In this document: positions 8,608 to 17,918 of the stretch, one piece after another
Layout: the number at the start of each line of letters is the position of its first letter
Position numbering within the stretch: position 1 is the first letter of the stretch
NCBI GenBank assembly: GCA_015493225.1
Contig: WGDO01000012.1
Span: forward strand, 1 to 52,897
Source: Patescibacteria group bacterium
GTDB taxonomy: Bacteria; Patescibacteriota; Minisyncoccia; Moranbacterales; DUUL01
Direction of reading: 5' to 3'
Length of the DNA stretch: 52,897 nucleotides
Notes under the pieces: generated by a model
Told to the model about the DNA's origin: nothing
Database searches by the model: none
The model's input: the letters and a program-made list of their open reading frames with translations, nothing else
Position numbers and translations under genes: made by a program

Positions 8608-9751
8608 GTCTAAATATAAAAAATTACATCTTCCTGAGCCAAAATTTGGTTCAGAGTTAACGAAGTTAATATTAGAACTTGATAGATTACGTCATTTACA
8701 GCTTGGTGGGACAACGCCAGCACATATCTTTTTTCAATTAAAGAGCATTTTTCATTTATTGGAAAGTATTGGTTCAGCAAGGATTGAGGGGAATAGAACT
8801 ACTATTGCAGAATATATTGAAAATAGAATTACTCCAGAAAAAAACCCTTCAGAAGATATTTTAGAAATTCAAAACAATGAAAAAGCAATGATTTTTATCG
8901 AAGAGAATAGTGAAAATTCTCAAATTAATCATATGTTTATTCGCGAATTACAAAAAATTATTGTAAAAGATTTAGTTAGAGAGGGGGATCAAACACCTGG
9001 ACAATATAGAGACCATAATGTAAGCATCGCTAATTCAAAACACACTCCACCAGATTATACGCAGGTGCAGGGATACATGGACGAATTGGTTAATTTTATA
9101 GGTGTGGATAACGATCCTCAGTTTGACTTATTGAAAACTGCAATAGTGCATCATCGCTTTGCTTGGATACATCCATTTGGAAATGGAAATGGCAGAACTG
9201 TGCGAGCTTTGACATGTGCTATGTTGATTAGGCAAGGATTCAATTTAGAAAAGGGAAGACTAATTAATCCCACTGCTGTATTTTGTAGTGATAGAAATAA
9301 ATACTATGATAAATTAGAATTAGCTGATTCTGGAGAGGATAAAGCTATTTTGAATTGGGCATATTATGTGCTTAGTGGGCTAAAAGAAGAAATTTCTAAA
9401 ATTGATAAATTAAGAGATTATAAATATCTAAAAGAGAATATTTTAGACGAAGCTCTCAAACATGCTTTTGATAGAAAATTAATCAATAAAAAAGAAAGAG
9501 ATGTATTGGTTATTGCCATAGAAAAAAAAGAATTTCAAGCCAGAGATGTTAAGCATTTATTTGACGATGGTGTCGCACACACAGAGATATCTCGATTTTT
9601 ACGAAAAATGAGAGAAAATAAATTAATTATGCCAATAGAAGAAAAATCACGAAAGTATACCATTAACATTTCTAATGGATATTTGCTTAGAGGCATCATG
9701 CGAGCTTTCGATAAAAATAATTTCCTACCATTAAAAGATGAGTTAGAATAA
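8606..9751 (+). CDS. Fic-domain protein with N-terminal inhibitory helix and winged-helix-like C-terminus
   Basis: A 381-residue Fic-family protein; such enzymes usually transfer AMP from ATP to target proteins. The motif at residues 189-200 reads HPFGNGNGRTVR and keeps the catalytic His, but the usual Asp/Glu before GNGR is Asn193. SARIEG at 57-62 fits the (S/T)xxxE(G/N) inhibitory helix, so the protein would be self-inhibited by its own N-terminus. Residues about 280-370 look like a winged helix (HTEISRFLRKMRENKLI). It lies inside the RM operon between hsdM and hsdS but has its own promoter. The target is unknown. Confidence 0.87.
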   Translation: MSKYKKLHLPEPKFGSELTKLILELDRLRHLQLGGTTPAHIFFQLKSIFHLLESIGSARIEGNRTTIAEYIENRITPEKNPSEDILEIQNNEKAMIFIEENSENSQINHMFIRELQKIIVKDLVREGDQTPGQYRDHNVSIANSKHTPPDYTQVQGYMDELVNFIGVDNDPQFDLLKTAIVHHRFAWIHPFGNGNGRTVRALTCAMLIRQGFNLEKGRLINPTAVFCSDRNKYYDKLELADSGEDKAILNWAYYVLSGLKEEISKIDKLRDYKYLKENILDEALKHAFDRKLINKKERDVLVIAIEKKEFQARDVKHLFDDGVAHTEISRFLRKMRENKLIMPIEEKSRKYTINISNGYLLRGIMRAFDKNNFLPLKDELE

Positions 9752-9763
9752 TAAAATTAAACT

Positions 9764-11026
9764 ATGACAAAAGTTCAAGATAAAAAACAGAATAAGGATA
9801 ATGTACAGACGCATTGCAATGCGTCTCTACGAGATGGTTGGGTGGAGATGAGCGCTGATAGATATTGTATAAAAGTTGCGGACGGAACTCACGATTCACC
9901 AAAGAAAACAGAGGAGGGAAAATTACTTATTACGTCTAAGAATATCAAAAATAGTAAACTTGACATGTCTTCTGCTTATAAAATTTCAATTCAAGATTAT
10001 GAAGATGTGAATAAAAGAAGTAAAGTTGATAAATGGGATGTTCTATTATCAATGATTGGAACTGTTGGTGAGGTATGTTTGATAGATAAAAAACCAGATT
10101 TTGCAATTAAAAATGTAGGATTATTTAAATGTGGCAATGAGGTTATAGCGAAATGGTTGTACTATTATTTAATAAGTTCTGTCGGTAGAAATTATATTTT
10201 AAGTAGACTAAGTGGAACAACTCAAAAGTATATAACACTAGGCGAATTAAGGAAAATGCCAATAAAATTTCCTAAAAATCCGGAAGAACAAAAAGCTATT
10301 GCGGGGGTGCTTTCTAGTTTTGATGATAAGATTGAGCTTTTGCGGGAGCAAAATGAGACTTTGGAAAATATTGGACAAGAGGTTTTTAAAGAGTGGTTCG
10401 GCAAATACAAGGCAGAAGATAAATTGCCTGACGGCTGGAGAGTTGGAATCTTAGGTGAAGAATTTGAAATTCAAATCGGAAGAACTCCACCAAGAAAAGA
10501 GGATCAGTGGTTTTCAAGTGTGCCAATAGGTAAAAAATGGATTTCAATTAAAGATATAGGTAATGCAGGAACTTATATTTTCAATACTTTGGAGTATTTA
10601 ACGAACGAAGCAATACAGAAATTTAATATTCCAATTATTGCTGAAGATACAACGATTTTAAGTTTTAAAATGACGGTTGGGAAATTAACAATTACAACAG
10701 AAGATATGGTTTCAAATGAAGCAATTGCACAGATGAAACATCTAACCGGAAGTTTGTCTTCAGAATTTATATATCTATATCTTAAAAATTTAGATTTTAA
10801 TTCTTTGGGTAGCACTTCTTCAATTGTTACAGCAATAAACTCAACAATTATCAAAAATTTGAAAATTATTATTCCAGAGAGGAAGGTTTTGGAAAAGTTT
10901 GATAAAATTATTCAATCAATATTTAAAAAAATAAAAAATAATTCAGAGCAAATTCAAACACTCTCAAAAACTCGTGATGTGTTTTTACCGAAGTTAATGA
11001 GCGGGGAAGTGAAGGTTAATTTTTAA
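9764..11026 (+). CDS. hsdS: Type I restriction-modification specificity subunit HsdS
   Basis: A 420-residue specificity subunit with the expected two halves. Target domain 1 begins at DGWVEMS and has CIKVADGTHDSPK. Conserved region 1 contains EEQKAIAGVLSSFDDKIELL and a coiled-coil-like helix ending FKEWF. Target domain 2 starts at DGWRVGILGEEFEIQIGRTP, and the gene ends with a second helical repeat and LPKLMSGEV. The subunit sets the DNA sequence recognised by HsdM and HsdR. The first ~20 residues are unusual because a 28-bp palindrome (9803-9830) lies in the reading frame there. A later start at 9849 would skip it but would remove the conserved GW. Confidence 0.92.
   Translation: MTKVQDKKQNKDNVQTHCNASLRDGWVEMSADRYCIKVADGTHDSPKKTEEGKLLITSKNIKNSKLDMSSAYKISIQDYEDVNKRSKVDKWDVLLSMIGTVGEVCLIDKKPDFAIKNVGLFKCGNEVIAKWLYYYLISSVGRNYILSRLSGTTQKYITLGELRKMPIKFPKNPEEQKAIAGVLSSFDDKIELLREQNETLENIGQEVFKEWFGKYKAEDKLPDGWRVGILGEEFEIQIGRTPPRKEDQWFSSVPIGKKWISIKDIGNAGTYIFNTLEYLTNEAIQKFNIPIIAEDTTILSFKMTVGKLTITTEDMVSNEAIAQMKHLTGSLSSEFIYLYLKNLDFNSLGSTSSIVTAINSTIIKNLKIIIPERKVLEKFDKIIQSIFKKIKNNSEQIQTLSKTRDVFLPKLMSGEVKVNF
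9803..9830. repeat. 28-bp near-perfect palindrome inside the hsdS 5' end
   Basis: Two 14-nt arms meet at 9816/9817 (inner part AGACGCATTG / CAATGCGTCT) with one mismatched pair near the ends. It is much more GC-rich than the gene and looks like a small dispersed palindromic element fixed in frame. Confidence 0.7.
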
Positions 11027-11037
11027 TAAAAATAATT

Positions 11038-12102
11038 ATGGATAAATTAAAAATTAAAAATAATCTCGTTAGAAATAGAGAATCTGTAAAGGTAGAATTT
11101 AAAAGCACTTTTCATCTTAGTCAAAAGGAATATATAAGAACAATTTGTGCTTTCGCAAATAGTCAAGGTGGAAAAATTATCTTTGGGGTAAAAGATAAGC
11201 CGAGAGAGGCAATAGGCCTAAATAAGAAGAAATACAAATTATTCAATGAGTATGACTCAAAAGATTTAACAAACCAGATCCAAAATAATTTATCAGAAAA
11301 TATTTTTTTTGAGTTTTCAGAATTTGAACAAGAAATAAATGGCGATAAATTAGTATTTGGTGTTTTGTCGATAAAGGAATCAAAAAATAAACCAATTATT
11401 TGTACAACAACAGATACAGGGAAAAAATTAAGAGAAGGAGCTGTTTATTACAGATATAGTGGAAAAAGCGAAGAAATAAAATCCCAGGATTTTATAAGAT
11501 TAATACAAGATGAACGTGAAAAGGAGAAAAAAATATTTTTAAAGCATTTAGAAAAAATCACCTCAAAAGGGCCATCAAACGTTGGAGTTTTTAGTTATGC
11601 TGGAGAAATGTTTGTGGATGATAAGAAAATTATAATTGATAAAGAGGCGGTTAAACAGATAAAATTTATAAAAGAAGGTCAGTTTGTAGAAAAAGAAGGA
11701 TTTCCAGCGCTTGTTCTTAAAGGAGAAATTAAAAATATGGATAGCTTAGAAATTGTGCATGAAGTAAGTGATCCTAATATTACACATCCATTTGAAGGTA
11801 TGAGCTCTATAAAGGAGGAAATTTTAAAAAATAAACAAATTTCTTTCGTGGATAGGGAAACGTCTAATGGTATAATTAAAGATGCTATTTATATTAAACA
11901 TTTAAGCAAGAAATATTCATTACAATATTTGTTACAAAAGATAAATAGTTTTTTAGCCTTAGAGGATGATATAAAATATTGTTGGCATAATAAGAAAAGG
12001 ACTGTAAAGAAATATAGCAGAACTTTTGTGAATAAATGTGTTAAAATTTTAAAATCAGAAAAAGAATTAAAAAAAATACTAGAATCAAAGGTTAAAAATT
12101 AG
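11038..12102 (+). CDS. AlbA_2 (Schlafen-type) domain protein in the RM operon
   Basis: A 354-residue protein whose first ~160 residues match the AlbA_2 fold: ESVKVEFKSTF, then TICAFANSQGGKIIFGVKD, then GKKLREGAVYYRYSGKSEEI. These domains are linked to nucleic-acid binding, and such genes are common passengers in type I RM loci. The C-terminal half has no motif I recognise. It starts 11 nt after hsdS. A role in defence or in regulating the RM system is inferred from position only. Confidence 0.75.
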   Translation: MDKLKIKNNLVRNRESVKVEFKSTFHLSQKEYIRTICAFANSQGGKIIFGVKDKPREAIGLNKKKYKLFNEYDSKDLTNQIQNNLSENIFFEFSEFEQEINGDKLVFGVLSIKESKNKPIICTTTDTGKKLREGAVYYRYSGKSEEIKSQDFIRLIQDEREKEKKIFLKHLEKITSKGPSNVGVFSYAGEMFVDDKKIIIDKEAVKQIKFIKEGQFVEKEGFPALVLKGEIKNMDSLEIVHEVSDPNITHPFEGMSSIKEEILKNKQISFVDRETSNGIIKDAIYIKHLSKKYSLQYLLQKINSFLALEDDIKYCWHNKKRTVKKYSRTFVNKCVKILKSEKELKKILESKVKN

Positions 12103-12156
12103 GTAATTACAGTATCTAAAAAAAGGAGGTAGTAATTTAATTATAAAATTATCTCT

Positions 12157-13167
12157 ATGGAATTTGTTATATTAGAATCACGTTTTGGGTTAAGTGTTGA
12201 AGAAAGTAATAGTATTCTTGCAAATACGCGAAATAGATGTTCACAAGACCTTGTAGAAATAATACAAAAAATTGCCCATATTTTGTATCCTGAGGAAGAA
12301 TTTGAAATATATTTTTTACCATCAGAGCCAGGGTCTTTTAGAGATATTATTAAATTTGCTAAAAAACATCCAAAAGGTTCGGCTATTGTTGGTAGCGTTA
12401 CTATAATTACAGCAGTTATTAGTACGAGTGTTGCATATTTGGTTTATAATGATTCTCATGAAAGTCATAAACATGATAAAAAAATGTGGATTATTGAAGA
12501 TGTTAAAAAGTGTATGGAATTAGCACAACAAAAAGCAGAGTTAAGCGAGGATTTTAATGTCAATGGTTTTCCACAAGAAAAAATAGATGAAGTTTGTCAG
12601 AATCTTAGCTTGCAAAGAAAGAAAAATGACAGGTATCGTGTTTTAAAAAATGATGCTAATATTACAGAAGAAGAAACTATTTTAAAGACAAGTTCGGGTG
12701 AAATTTTAAGTACAAACAATGTTGCGAGAGAGAATTTTGAGGATTATATTGAACCAATTGTAAAAGAAGAGGGGCTTATTAATTTAGAAGTTGAGGGGAT
12801 TATTGAGCTGTTGGGTCCAGTATTAAAACAGCGAAAGGAAGGTGGAGGTATTAGGTGGAAAGGTATTTATCATGGGGACGATATTAGATACAAGGAACTC
12901 CAAGTTTTTGCAGATGGCGAGAGTATTAATTTTTATATGCAAGATACTGATTTTAAAAATAAAATTGCAGATCAAGATATCGTTTTTACTAGTGGTGATA
13001 ATATGGCAGTTAAAATGAAAATTACATTTATGTTAAGTGACAGTGCATTAAAAAGAAAAACAGTTTATGTTGAAAAAATTATTCGATTTAACAAAGATGT
13101 TATTGAGCATAAAGTAAAAACAACAAAAAAGAGTGCAATATTAAATAATCAATCTTCTTTATTTTAA
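12157..13167 (+). CDS. Unknown single-pass membrane protein in the RM operon
   Basis: A 336-residue protein of unknown family. It has a soluble N-terminal part of about 70 residues, a membrane segment at about 74-95 (GSAIVGSVTIITAVISTSVA), a charged linker with His residues (NDSHESHKHDKK), and a larger C-terminal domain. The segment IEGIIELLGPVLKQRKEGG-like region is followed by a beta-rich stretch with KELQVFADGESINFYMQD. It lies between the AlbA_2 gene and hsdR on the same strand. An SD-like AAAGGAGG sits about 25 nt before the start, too far to be typical. Function unknown. Confidence 0.6.
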   Translation: MEFVILESRFGLSVEESNSILANTRNRCSQDLVEIIQKIAHILYPEEEFEIYFLPSEPGSFRDIIKFAKKHPKGSAIVGSVTIITAVISTSVAYLVYNDSHESHKHDKKMWIIEDVKKCMELAQQKAELSEDFNVNGFPQEKIDEVCQNLSLQRKKNDRYRVLKNDANITEEETILKTSSGEILSTNNVARENFEDYIEPIVKEEGLINLEVEGIIELLGPVLKQRKEGGGIRWKGIYHGDDIRYKELQVFADGESINFYMQDTDFKNKIADQDIVFTSGDNMAVKMKITFMLSDSALKRKTVYVEKIIRFNKDVIEHKVKTTKKSAILNNQSSLF

Positions 13168-13177
13168 TTAAAAAATT

Positions 13178-16100
13178 ATGACAAAAATAACAGAATCAAA
13201 AGTTGAAGATGTGATGATTGAGATGTTGGAGTCTATTGGCTATACATATCTTTCACCAGAAGATCAAGAGGACGAGCGCCTGTCTGCCTCTGGCACAGGT
13301 AAAAAAAGTCTCTCTGATGTGGTGTTAGTTGATAGATTGCGAGAAGCTATTGGGCGTATCAATCCTGATGTTTCAGAAATTGCCAAAGAGCAAGCTGTCA
13401 AAGATGTGCTTAATTTGCCAACTCAGAATTTGGTGGAAAATAATGAGTTTTTCCATAATATGCTCACAAACGGTGTGGATGTGGAGGAGATGAAAGGTGA
13501 TGATGTGCGAGGAGAGAAAGTGTGGTTGGTGGATTTTGAAAATATAGAAAATAATGATTTTGTTGTAGCAAATCAATTTAGTGTAACACCTCTTGGGCAA
13601 GATAAAGGATATAGTGGCTCAAAGCGTCCAGATGTGGTTTTGTTGATAAATGGTTTACCGTTAGTAGTGATAGAGCTCAAAAATCCAGTAGATGAAAATG
13701 CAACAGTCAAAAAAGCTTATACACAATTACAAAATTACAAAAAAGCAATTCCTCAACTTTTTTATTACAATGCGCTACTTGTTGCATCTGATGGGTTGGA
13801 TGCAAAATATGGCTCACTTACTGCGAAGTGGTCACGATTTATGACTTGGAAAACGCAGGGTGGAAAAAAGGAAGATGACATTACCAATCCACAGATGGAA
13901 ACTTTGACAAATGGACTATTAAATAAACAAGTATTTTTAGATATAGTTAAACAATTTAGCATATTTGAAAAATCACAAACTACAAACAATGACACAGGAC
14001 TAACAACTGTAGAAATTGTTAAAAAAATCGCAGCGTATCATCAGTACTATGCAGTAAATAAAGCTGTTGTCTCAACTCAGGAAGCGTCTAAAGAAACAGG
14101 TGATAGAAAAGCTGGTGTTGTGTGGCATACGCAAGGTTCAGGGAAGTCTCTATCAATGGTTTTTTATGTTGGCAAAATTGTGCTTGCACTAGACAATCCA
14201 ACTATTGTTGTGATAACTGATAGAAATGATTTGGATGAGCAGTTGTTTGATACTTTTTCACAGTCTAATCATCTTTTGAGACAAACCCCAGTACAAGCAA
14301 CAAGTCGTGAAAATTTGAAGCAGTTACTTAAGACTACAGGAGGTGGAATTATTTTTACAACTATTCAAAAGTTTTCTCCTGATGGACAAGAAATAGAATT
14401 TGAAATGTTGTCTGAGAGAAAAAATATTGTAGTAATAGCTGATGAGGCACATCGTAGTCAATATGGTTTTGGGGCAAAGACGGTGATGAAAGATGGTAAA
14501 GCTATGACAAAATATGGATTTGCTAAATATTTAAGAGATGCTATCCCAAATGCGTCATTTATAGGTTTTACAGGAACTCCAATAGAAAAAGAAGATGCAT
14601 CAACTCCAGCAGTATTTGGAAATTATATTGATGTATATGATATTGAGCAGGCTGTAACTGATGGAGCAACTGTAAAGATTTTTTATGAGTCAAGATTAGC
14701 AAAAATACACTTAGACTCTGAGAAGAAAAAAGAACTTGACGCAAAAGTTGACGAGATAACAGAGGGAGAGGAATCAACTGCAAAGGATGAGTCAAAGGCA
14801 AGATGGACACAACTAGAAGCTGTAGTGGGGCACAAAGAACGGTTAAAAGAGGTATCAAAAGATATCGTAGAACATTTTGAGCAGAGGCAAGAGGTGAATG
14901 AGGGTAAGGGACTTATTGTTTCTATGAGTCGGCGGATTGCTGTGGAACTTTATGATGCAATTGTCAAAATTCGTCCAGATTGGCATAGTGAAGATAAGAC
15001 AAAAGGTGTTATCAAAGTTGTGATGACATCAAGTTCAAGTGATCCAGAGAATTGGCAAATACACAACACAACAAAACAAGAGAGACGAGAACTGGGAGAT
15101 AAACTGAAAAATCCAGATGATGAGTTAAAGTTGGTTATTGTGCGTGATATGTGGCTTACTGGATTTGATGCGCCATGTCTTCATACGATGTATATAGACA
15201 AGCCGATGAAAGGACATAATTTGATGCAAGCAATTGCTAGGGTGAATAGGGTTTTTAAAGATAAACCAGGCGGACTTATAGTTGATTATATTGGCATTGC
15301 ATCAGATTTGAAAAAAGCTTTGTCAACTTATACACAAAGCGGTGGTAAGGGTACACCAACATTAGATCAAGAAGAGGCGGTGAGTGTAATGCTTGAAAAA
15401 CATGAAATAGTATTGCAATTATTTGATGGATTTGATTTTAAGAGATATGACGGTGCAGATACACGAGAAAAAATGACAATTATTTTGGAGGCACAAGAAC
15501 ATATTCTTGGTTTGGAAGATGGTAAAAATAGATTTGAAGAACAGGTAAAATTGCTTTCTCAAGCATTTGCTTTGTCAGTGCCAAATCCTCGGGCTATGGC
15601 TATTAAAGAGGATGTAGGATTTTTTCAGGCAGTGAGAGCACGACTTGCAAAGTTTGAGCCAGAAGGTGGTGCTAAGAGCAATGATGAAATTGAAACAGCT
15701 ATTCGTCAGATTATAGACGAAGCCGTTGTGGCTGATAAAGTGATTGATATTTTTGATGCTGCTGGAATTAAAAAACCGGATATTTCTATTCTGTCGGATG
15801 ATTTCTTATCGGAGGTAAAAAATATGAAGCAGAAGAATTTGGCGGTTGAGCTTTTGAAAAAGATTTTGGGTGATGAAGTAAGGACTCGTTCTCGTGGAAA
15901 TTTAATACAGGGAAAGAAATTATCAAAAATGCTTGAACAGGCAATAAATAAATATCACAATAATTTATTGACAGCGACAGAGGTTATTGAGGAGTTGATA
16001 GACATTGCAAAAGAAATGAAAGGAATGGACAATAGGGCCGAAGAAATGAATTTGTCAGAGTATGAAGTTGCATTTTATGACGCCCTTGCAAATAATGATA

Positions 16101-16348
16101 GTGCCGAGGAAGTTTTGGGGAATGAAATACTTTGTGAATTATCAAGAGTGTTAGTTGAAAAAATGAAAGCTAATACAGCAATTGATTGGACAATTAAGGA
16201 GAATGTGAGAGCAAGATTGCGCGTGATAGTGAAAAGAACATTGAGACAATTCGGTTATCCACCAGATATGCAAAAGCTAGCAATAGACAATGTAATGAAG
16301 CAAGCGGAAATGTTGGCAAGCGATTGGAGTGATACGACTTCCTCCTGA
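13178..16348 (+). CDS. hsdR: Type I restriction endonuclease subunit HsdR
   Basis: A 1056-residue subunit that translocates and cuts unmodified DNA. The N-terminal nuclease domain has Asp152 ([11 protein letters not shown]) and the E-x-K motif at 166-168 (VVIELKNP). The ATP-dependent motor follows: TQGSGKS Walker A at 318-324, DEAH at 422-425, FTGTPIE, and later [11 protein letters not shown] and AIARVNRVF helicase motifs. The C-terminus is a long helical region that would contact HsdM. The frame is intact and ends with TGA. Together with hsdM and hsdS the system looks complete. Confidence 0.93.
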   Translation: MTKITESKVEDVMIEMLESIGYTYLSPEDQEDERLSASGTGKKSLSDVVLVDRLREAIGRINPDVSEIAKEQAVKDVLNLPTQNLVENNEFFHNMLTNGVDVEEMKGDDVRGEKVWLVDFENIENNDFVVANQFSVTPLGQDKGYSGSKRPDVVLLINGLPLVVIELKNPVDENATVKKAYTQLQNYKKAIPQLFYYNALLVASDGLDAKYGSLTAKWSRFMTWKTQGGKKEDDITNPQMETLTNGLLNKQVFLDIVKQFSIFEKSQTTNNDTGLTTVEIVKKIAAYHQYYAVNKAVVSTQEASKETGDRKAGVVWHTQGSGKSLSMVFYVGKIVLALDNPTIVVITDRNDLDEQLFDTFSQSNHLLRQTPVQATSRENLKQLLKTTGGGIIFTTIQKFSPDGQEIEFEMLSERKNIVVIADEAHRSQYGFGAKTVMKDGKAMTKYGFAKYLRDAIPNASFIGFTGTPIEKEDASTPAVFGNYIDVYDIEQAVTDGATVKIFYESRLAKIHLDSEKKKELDAKVDEITEGEESTAKDESKARWTQLEAVVGHKERLKEVSKDIVEHFEQRQEVNEGKGLIVSMSRRIAVELYDAIVKIRPDWHSEDKTKGVIKVVMTSSSSDPENWQIHNTTKQERRELGDKLKNPDDELKLVIVRDMWLTGFDAPCLHTMYIDKPMKGHNLMQAIARVNRVFKDKPGGLIVDYIGIASDLKKALSTYTQSGGKGTPTLDQEEAVSVMLEKHEIVLQLFDGFDFKRYDGADTREKMTIILEAQEHILGLEDGKNRFEEQVKLLSQAFALSVPNPRAMAIKEDVGFFQAVRARLAKFEPEGGAKSNDEIETAIRQIIDEAVVADKVIDIFDAAGIKKPDISILSDDFLSEVKNMKQKNLAVELLKKILGDEVRTRSRGNLIQGKKLSKMLEQAINKYHNNLLTATEVIEELIDIAKEMKGMDNRAEEMNLSEYEVAFYDALANNDSAEEVLGNEILCELSRVLVEKMKANTAIDWTIKENVRARLRVIVKRTLRQFGYPPDMQKLAIDNVMKQAEMLASDWSDTTSS

Positions 16349-16443
16349 TCATGCAGGAGCTTTTGTTTATATTTGAGAAAAAATAAAGCATAAAGAATAA
16401 AACAAAAACATGAGAAGACTGGTTGTTAATTATGAATTATAAG

Positions 16444-16525
16444 ATAACCAGGCATTCGCCGGTCGGGAGTCCATAAACCAGGCATTCGCCGGTCAAGACC
16501 GAGCATACGCCGGTCAAGAGTCTAT
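16444..16525. repeat. Three imperfect repeats with the core GCATWCGCCGGTC
   Basis: Two ~30-nt units containing ACCAGGCATTCGCCGGTC are followed by a shorter third unit with GCATACGCCGGTC. They lie in the non-coding spacer after hsdR and are more GC-rich than the flanks. Confidence 0.6.
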
Positions 16526-16615
16526 GCAATGTTAAACTTAAAAACCCCCGAAGCTTGAACAAATTATTTTTAAACCTTCTATCGAAATTTGAAAAATAAC
16601 CCGTCCAGCCTTCCG

Positions 16616-16633
16616 CCCCCTTTGAAAAGGGGG
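16616..16633. repeat. REP-like hairpin CCCCCTTT/AAAGGGGG
   Basis: Perfect 8-nt arms around GA. The surrounding sequence (CGAAATTTG, then CCCCC and GGGGG runs) resembles the hairpin pair after rplV at 25049-25095, suggesting a dispersed element. Confidence 0.5.
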
Positions 16634-16651
16634 CAGCTTAAAATTTGGAAT

Positions 16652-16680
16652 TTGACAGTGTGCTGAGTGTGTACTATGCT
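16652..16680 (+). promoter_or_regulatory. Promoter of the broken rhuM
   Basis: TTGACA, 17-bp spacer, TATGCT. A small inverted repeat (TACTAT at 16672-16677 / ATAGTA at 16685-16690) overlaps the -10 box and start region. Confidence 0.5.
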
Positions 16681-16709
16681 CAAGATAGTAAACGATGTAA
16701 ACAAAAAAT

Positions 16710-17760
16710 ATGACAAAAACAATATTAAAAGGAAAAAAGAGTAGACAAAAAAACAATAAGAAAACAACAGCCCGTTCATCTGCTGCTGAATATTTGATTT
16801 TTGTATCAGCGACAGGTGATGACAAACAGGCTGTAGAAATGCGTTATGAGGACGAAAATATTTGGTTAGCACAAAAGATGATGGCTGAATTGTATGGTGT
16901 AAGTGTGTCGGCTATCAATCAACATCTGAAAAAACTAATTAAAGATCAAGAGATAAGTGATTCAGTTATTAAGCAGTACTTAATAACTGCTTCAGGTAGG
17001 AAAGAATATAAAACAGCCCATTATAATCTCCAGGCTATTATTTCCGTTGGATTCAAAATAGAAAATGAACGAGCAATACAGTTTCGTAAATGGGCACGTC
17101 AAATCGTAAAAGACTATACTATTCAGGGCTGGACCATGGACACAGAACGACTTAAAAAAGCGCACCAATTCGATAAAAAGTTTTTTGAGAGGCAACTTCA
17201 AAAAATTCGTGAAATTCGTTTGAGCGAGCGAATGTTCTACCAAAAAGTTACAGATATTTACACAACAAGTGTTGATTATGATCCATTGGCAATGAGTACG
17301 AAAGATTTTTTTAAAAAAGTACAAAATAAGCTTCACTATGCGGTGCATCGACATACTGCTGCCGAGCTTGTTATAAAAAGGTCGAATGCAAAAAAAAGAA
17401 AATATGGGACTTTCCACATAGGAGTCAGCACCAGATGGGAAAATTCAAAAATTTGATGTTTCTATTGCAAGAAATTACCTCACTTCGAAAGAAATAAATT
17501 TTTTGGAGCGTCTTGTCTCTATGCATCTTGATTATGCAGAATTACAAGCAACTCGTAATATACCTATGATGATGGAGGATTGGGTAAAGCGTTTGGATGG
17601 GCTTATTGAATTTAATGGTGCAGAGCTTTTGACCGATGCAGGAAAAATTAGTCATGAAGAAGCAAAATTGCACGCTGAGACACAATTTGAAAAGTATCGC
17701 ATTGCTCAAGATAAGCTATTCGAGAGCGATTTTGATAGATTTATTAAATTAAGTAACTGA
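16710..17760 (+). pseudogene. rhuM: RhuM-family gene broken by a frameshift and an in-frame stop
   Basis: The first part (16710-17456) encodes the N-terminus and middle of a RhuM-like protein: NIWLAQKMMAELYGVSVSAI (helix-turn-helix-like), HYNLQAIISVGFKIE, FYQKVTDIYTTSVDYD. An A8 run near 17391 shifts the frame. The correct next frame (AKKENMGLST) then meets TAG where the family would have an aromatic residue, and continues SIARNYLTSKEINFLERLVS to the stop at 17760. Two lesions mean a dead or split gene. The intact relative is at 49451. RhuM genes often accompany restriction or other mobile loci; their function is unclear. Confidence 0.8.
16963..16989. repeat. Inverted repeat inside rhuM copy 1
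   Basis: CAGTTATTAAG and CTTAATAACTG are perfect 11-nt arms with a 5-nt loop, centred on the Gln-Tyr codons that align with the palindrome centres in the other two rhuM copies. Confidence 0.7.
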
Positions 17761-17856
17761 AAATTTAATAATTTCGCTGTCAAAATAGTAGCATAGTGGT
17801 AATTTTAAACAAGAAAACCGAGAGTTTTTGGCTTAAATAAAGGAAAAAAGCAGGTG

Positions 17857-17888
17857 TTGACATCACTAGTATAGTCTGTTATACTAGT
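17857..17888 (+). promoter_or_regulatory. Promoter with palindromic operator before the ATPase gene
   Basis: TTGACA (17857-17862), 17-bp spacer, TATACT (17880-17885). A perfect inverted repeat ACTAGTATA (17865-17873) / TATACTAGT (17880-17888) fills the spacer and covers the -10 box. A related CTAGTGTAGTATAAT lies at 17900-17914. This is the layout of a repressor operator. Confidence 0.65.
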
Positions 17889-17918
17889 AACATATAATTC
17901 TAGTGTAGTATAATATAT

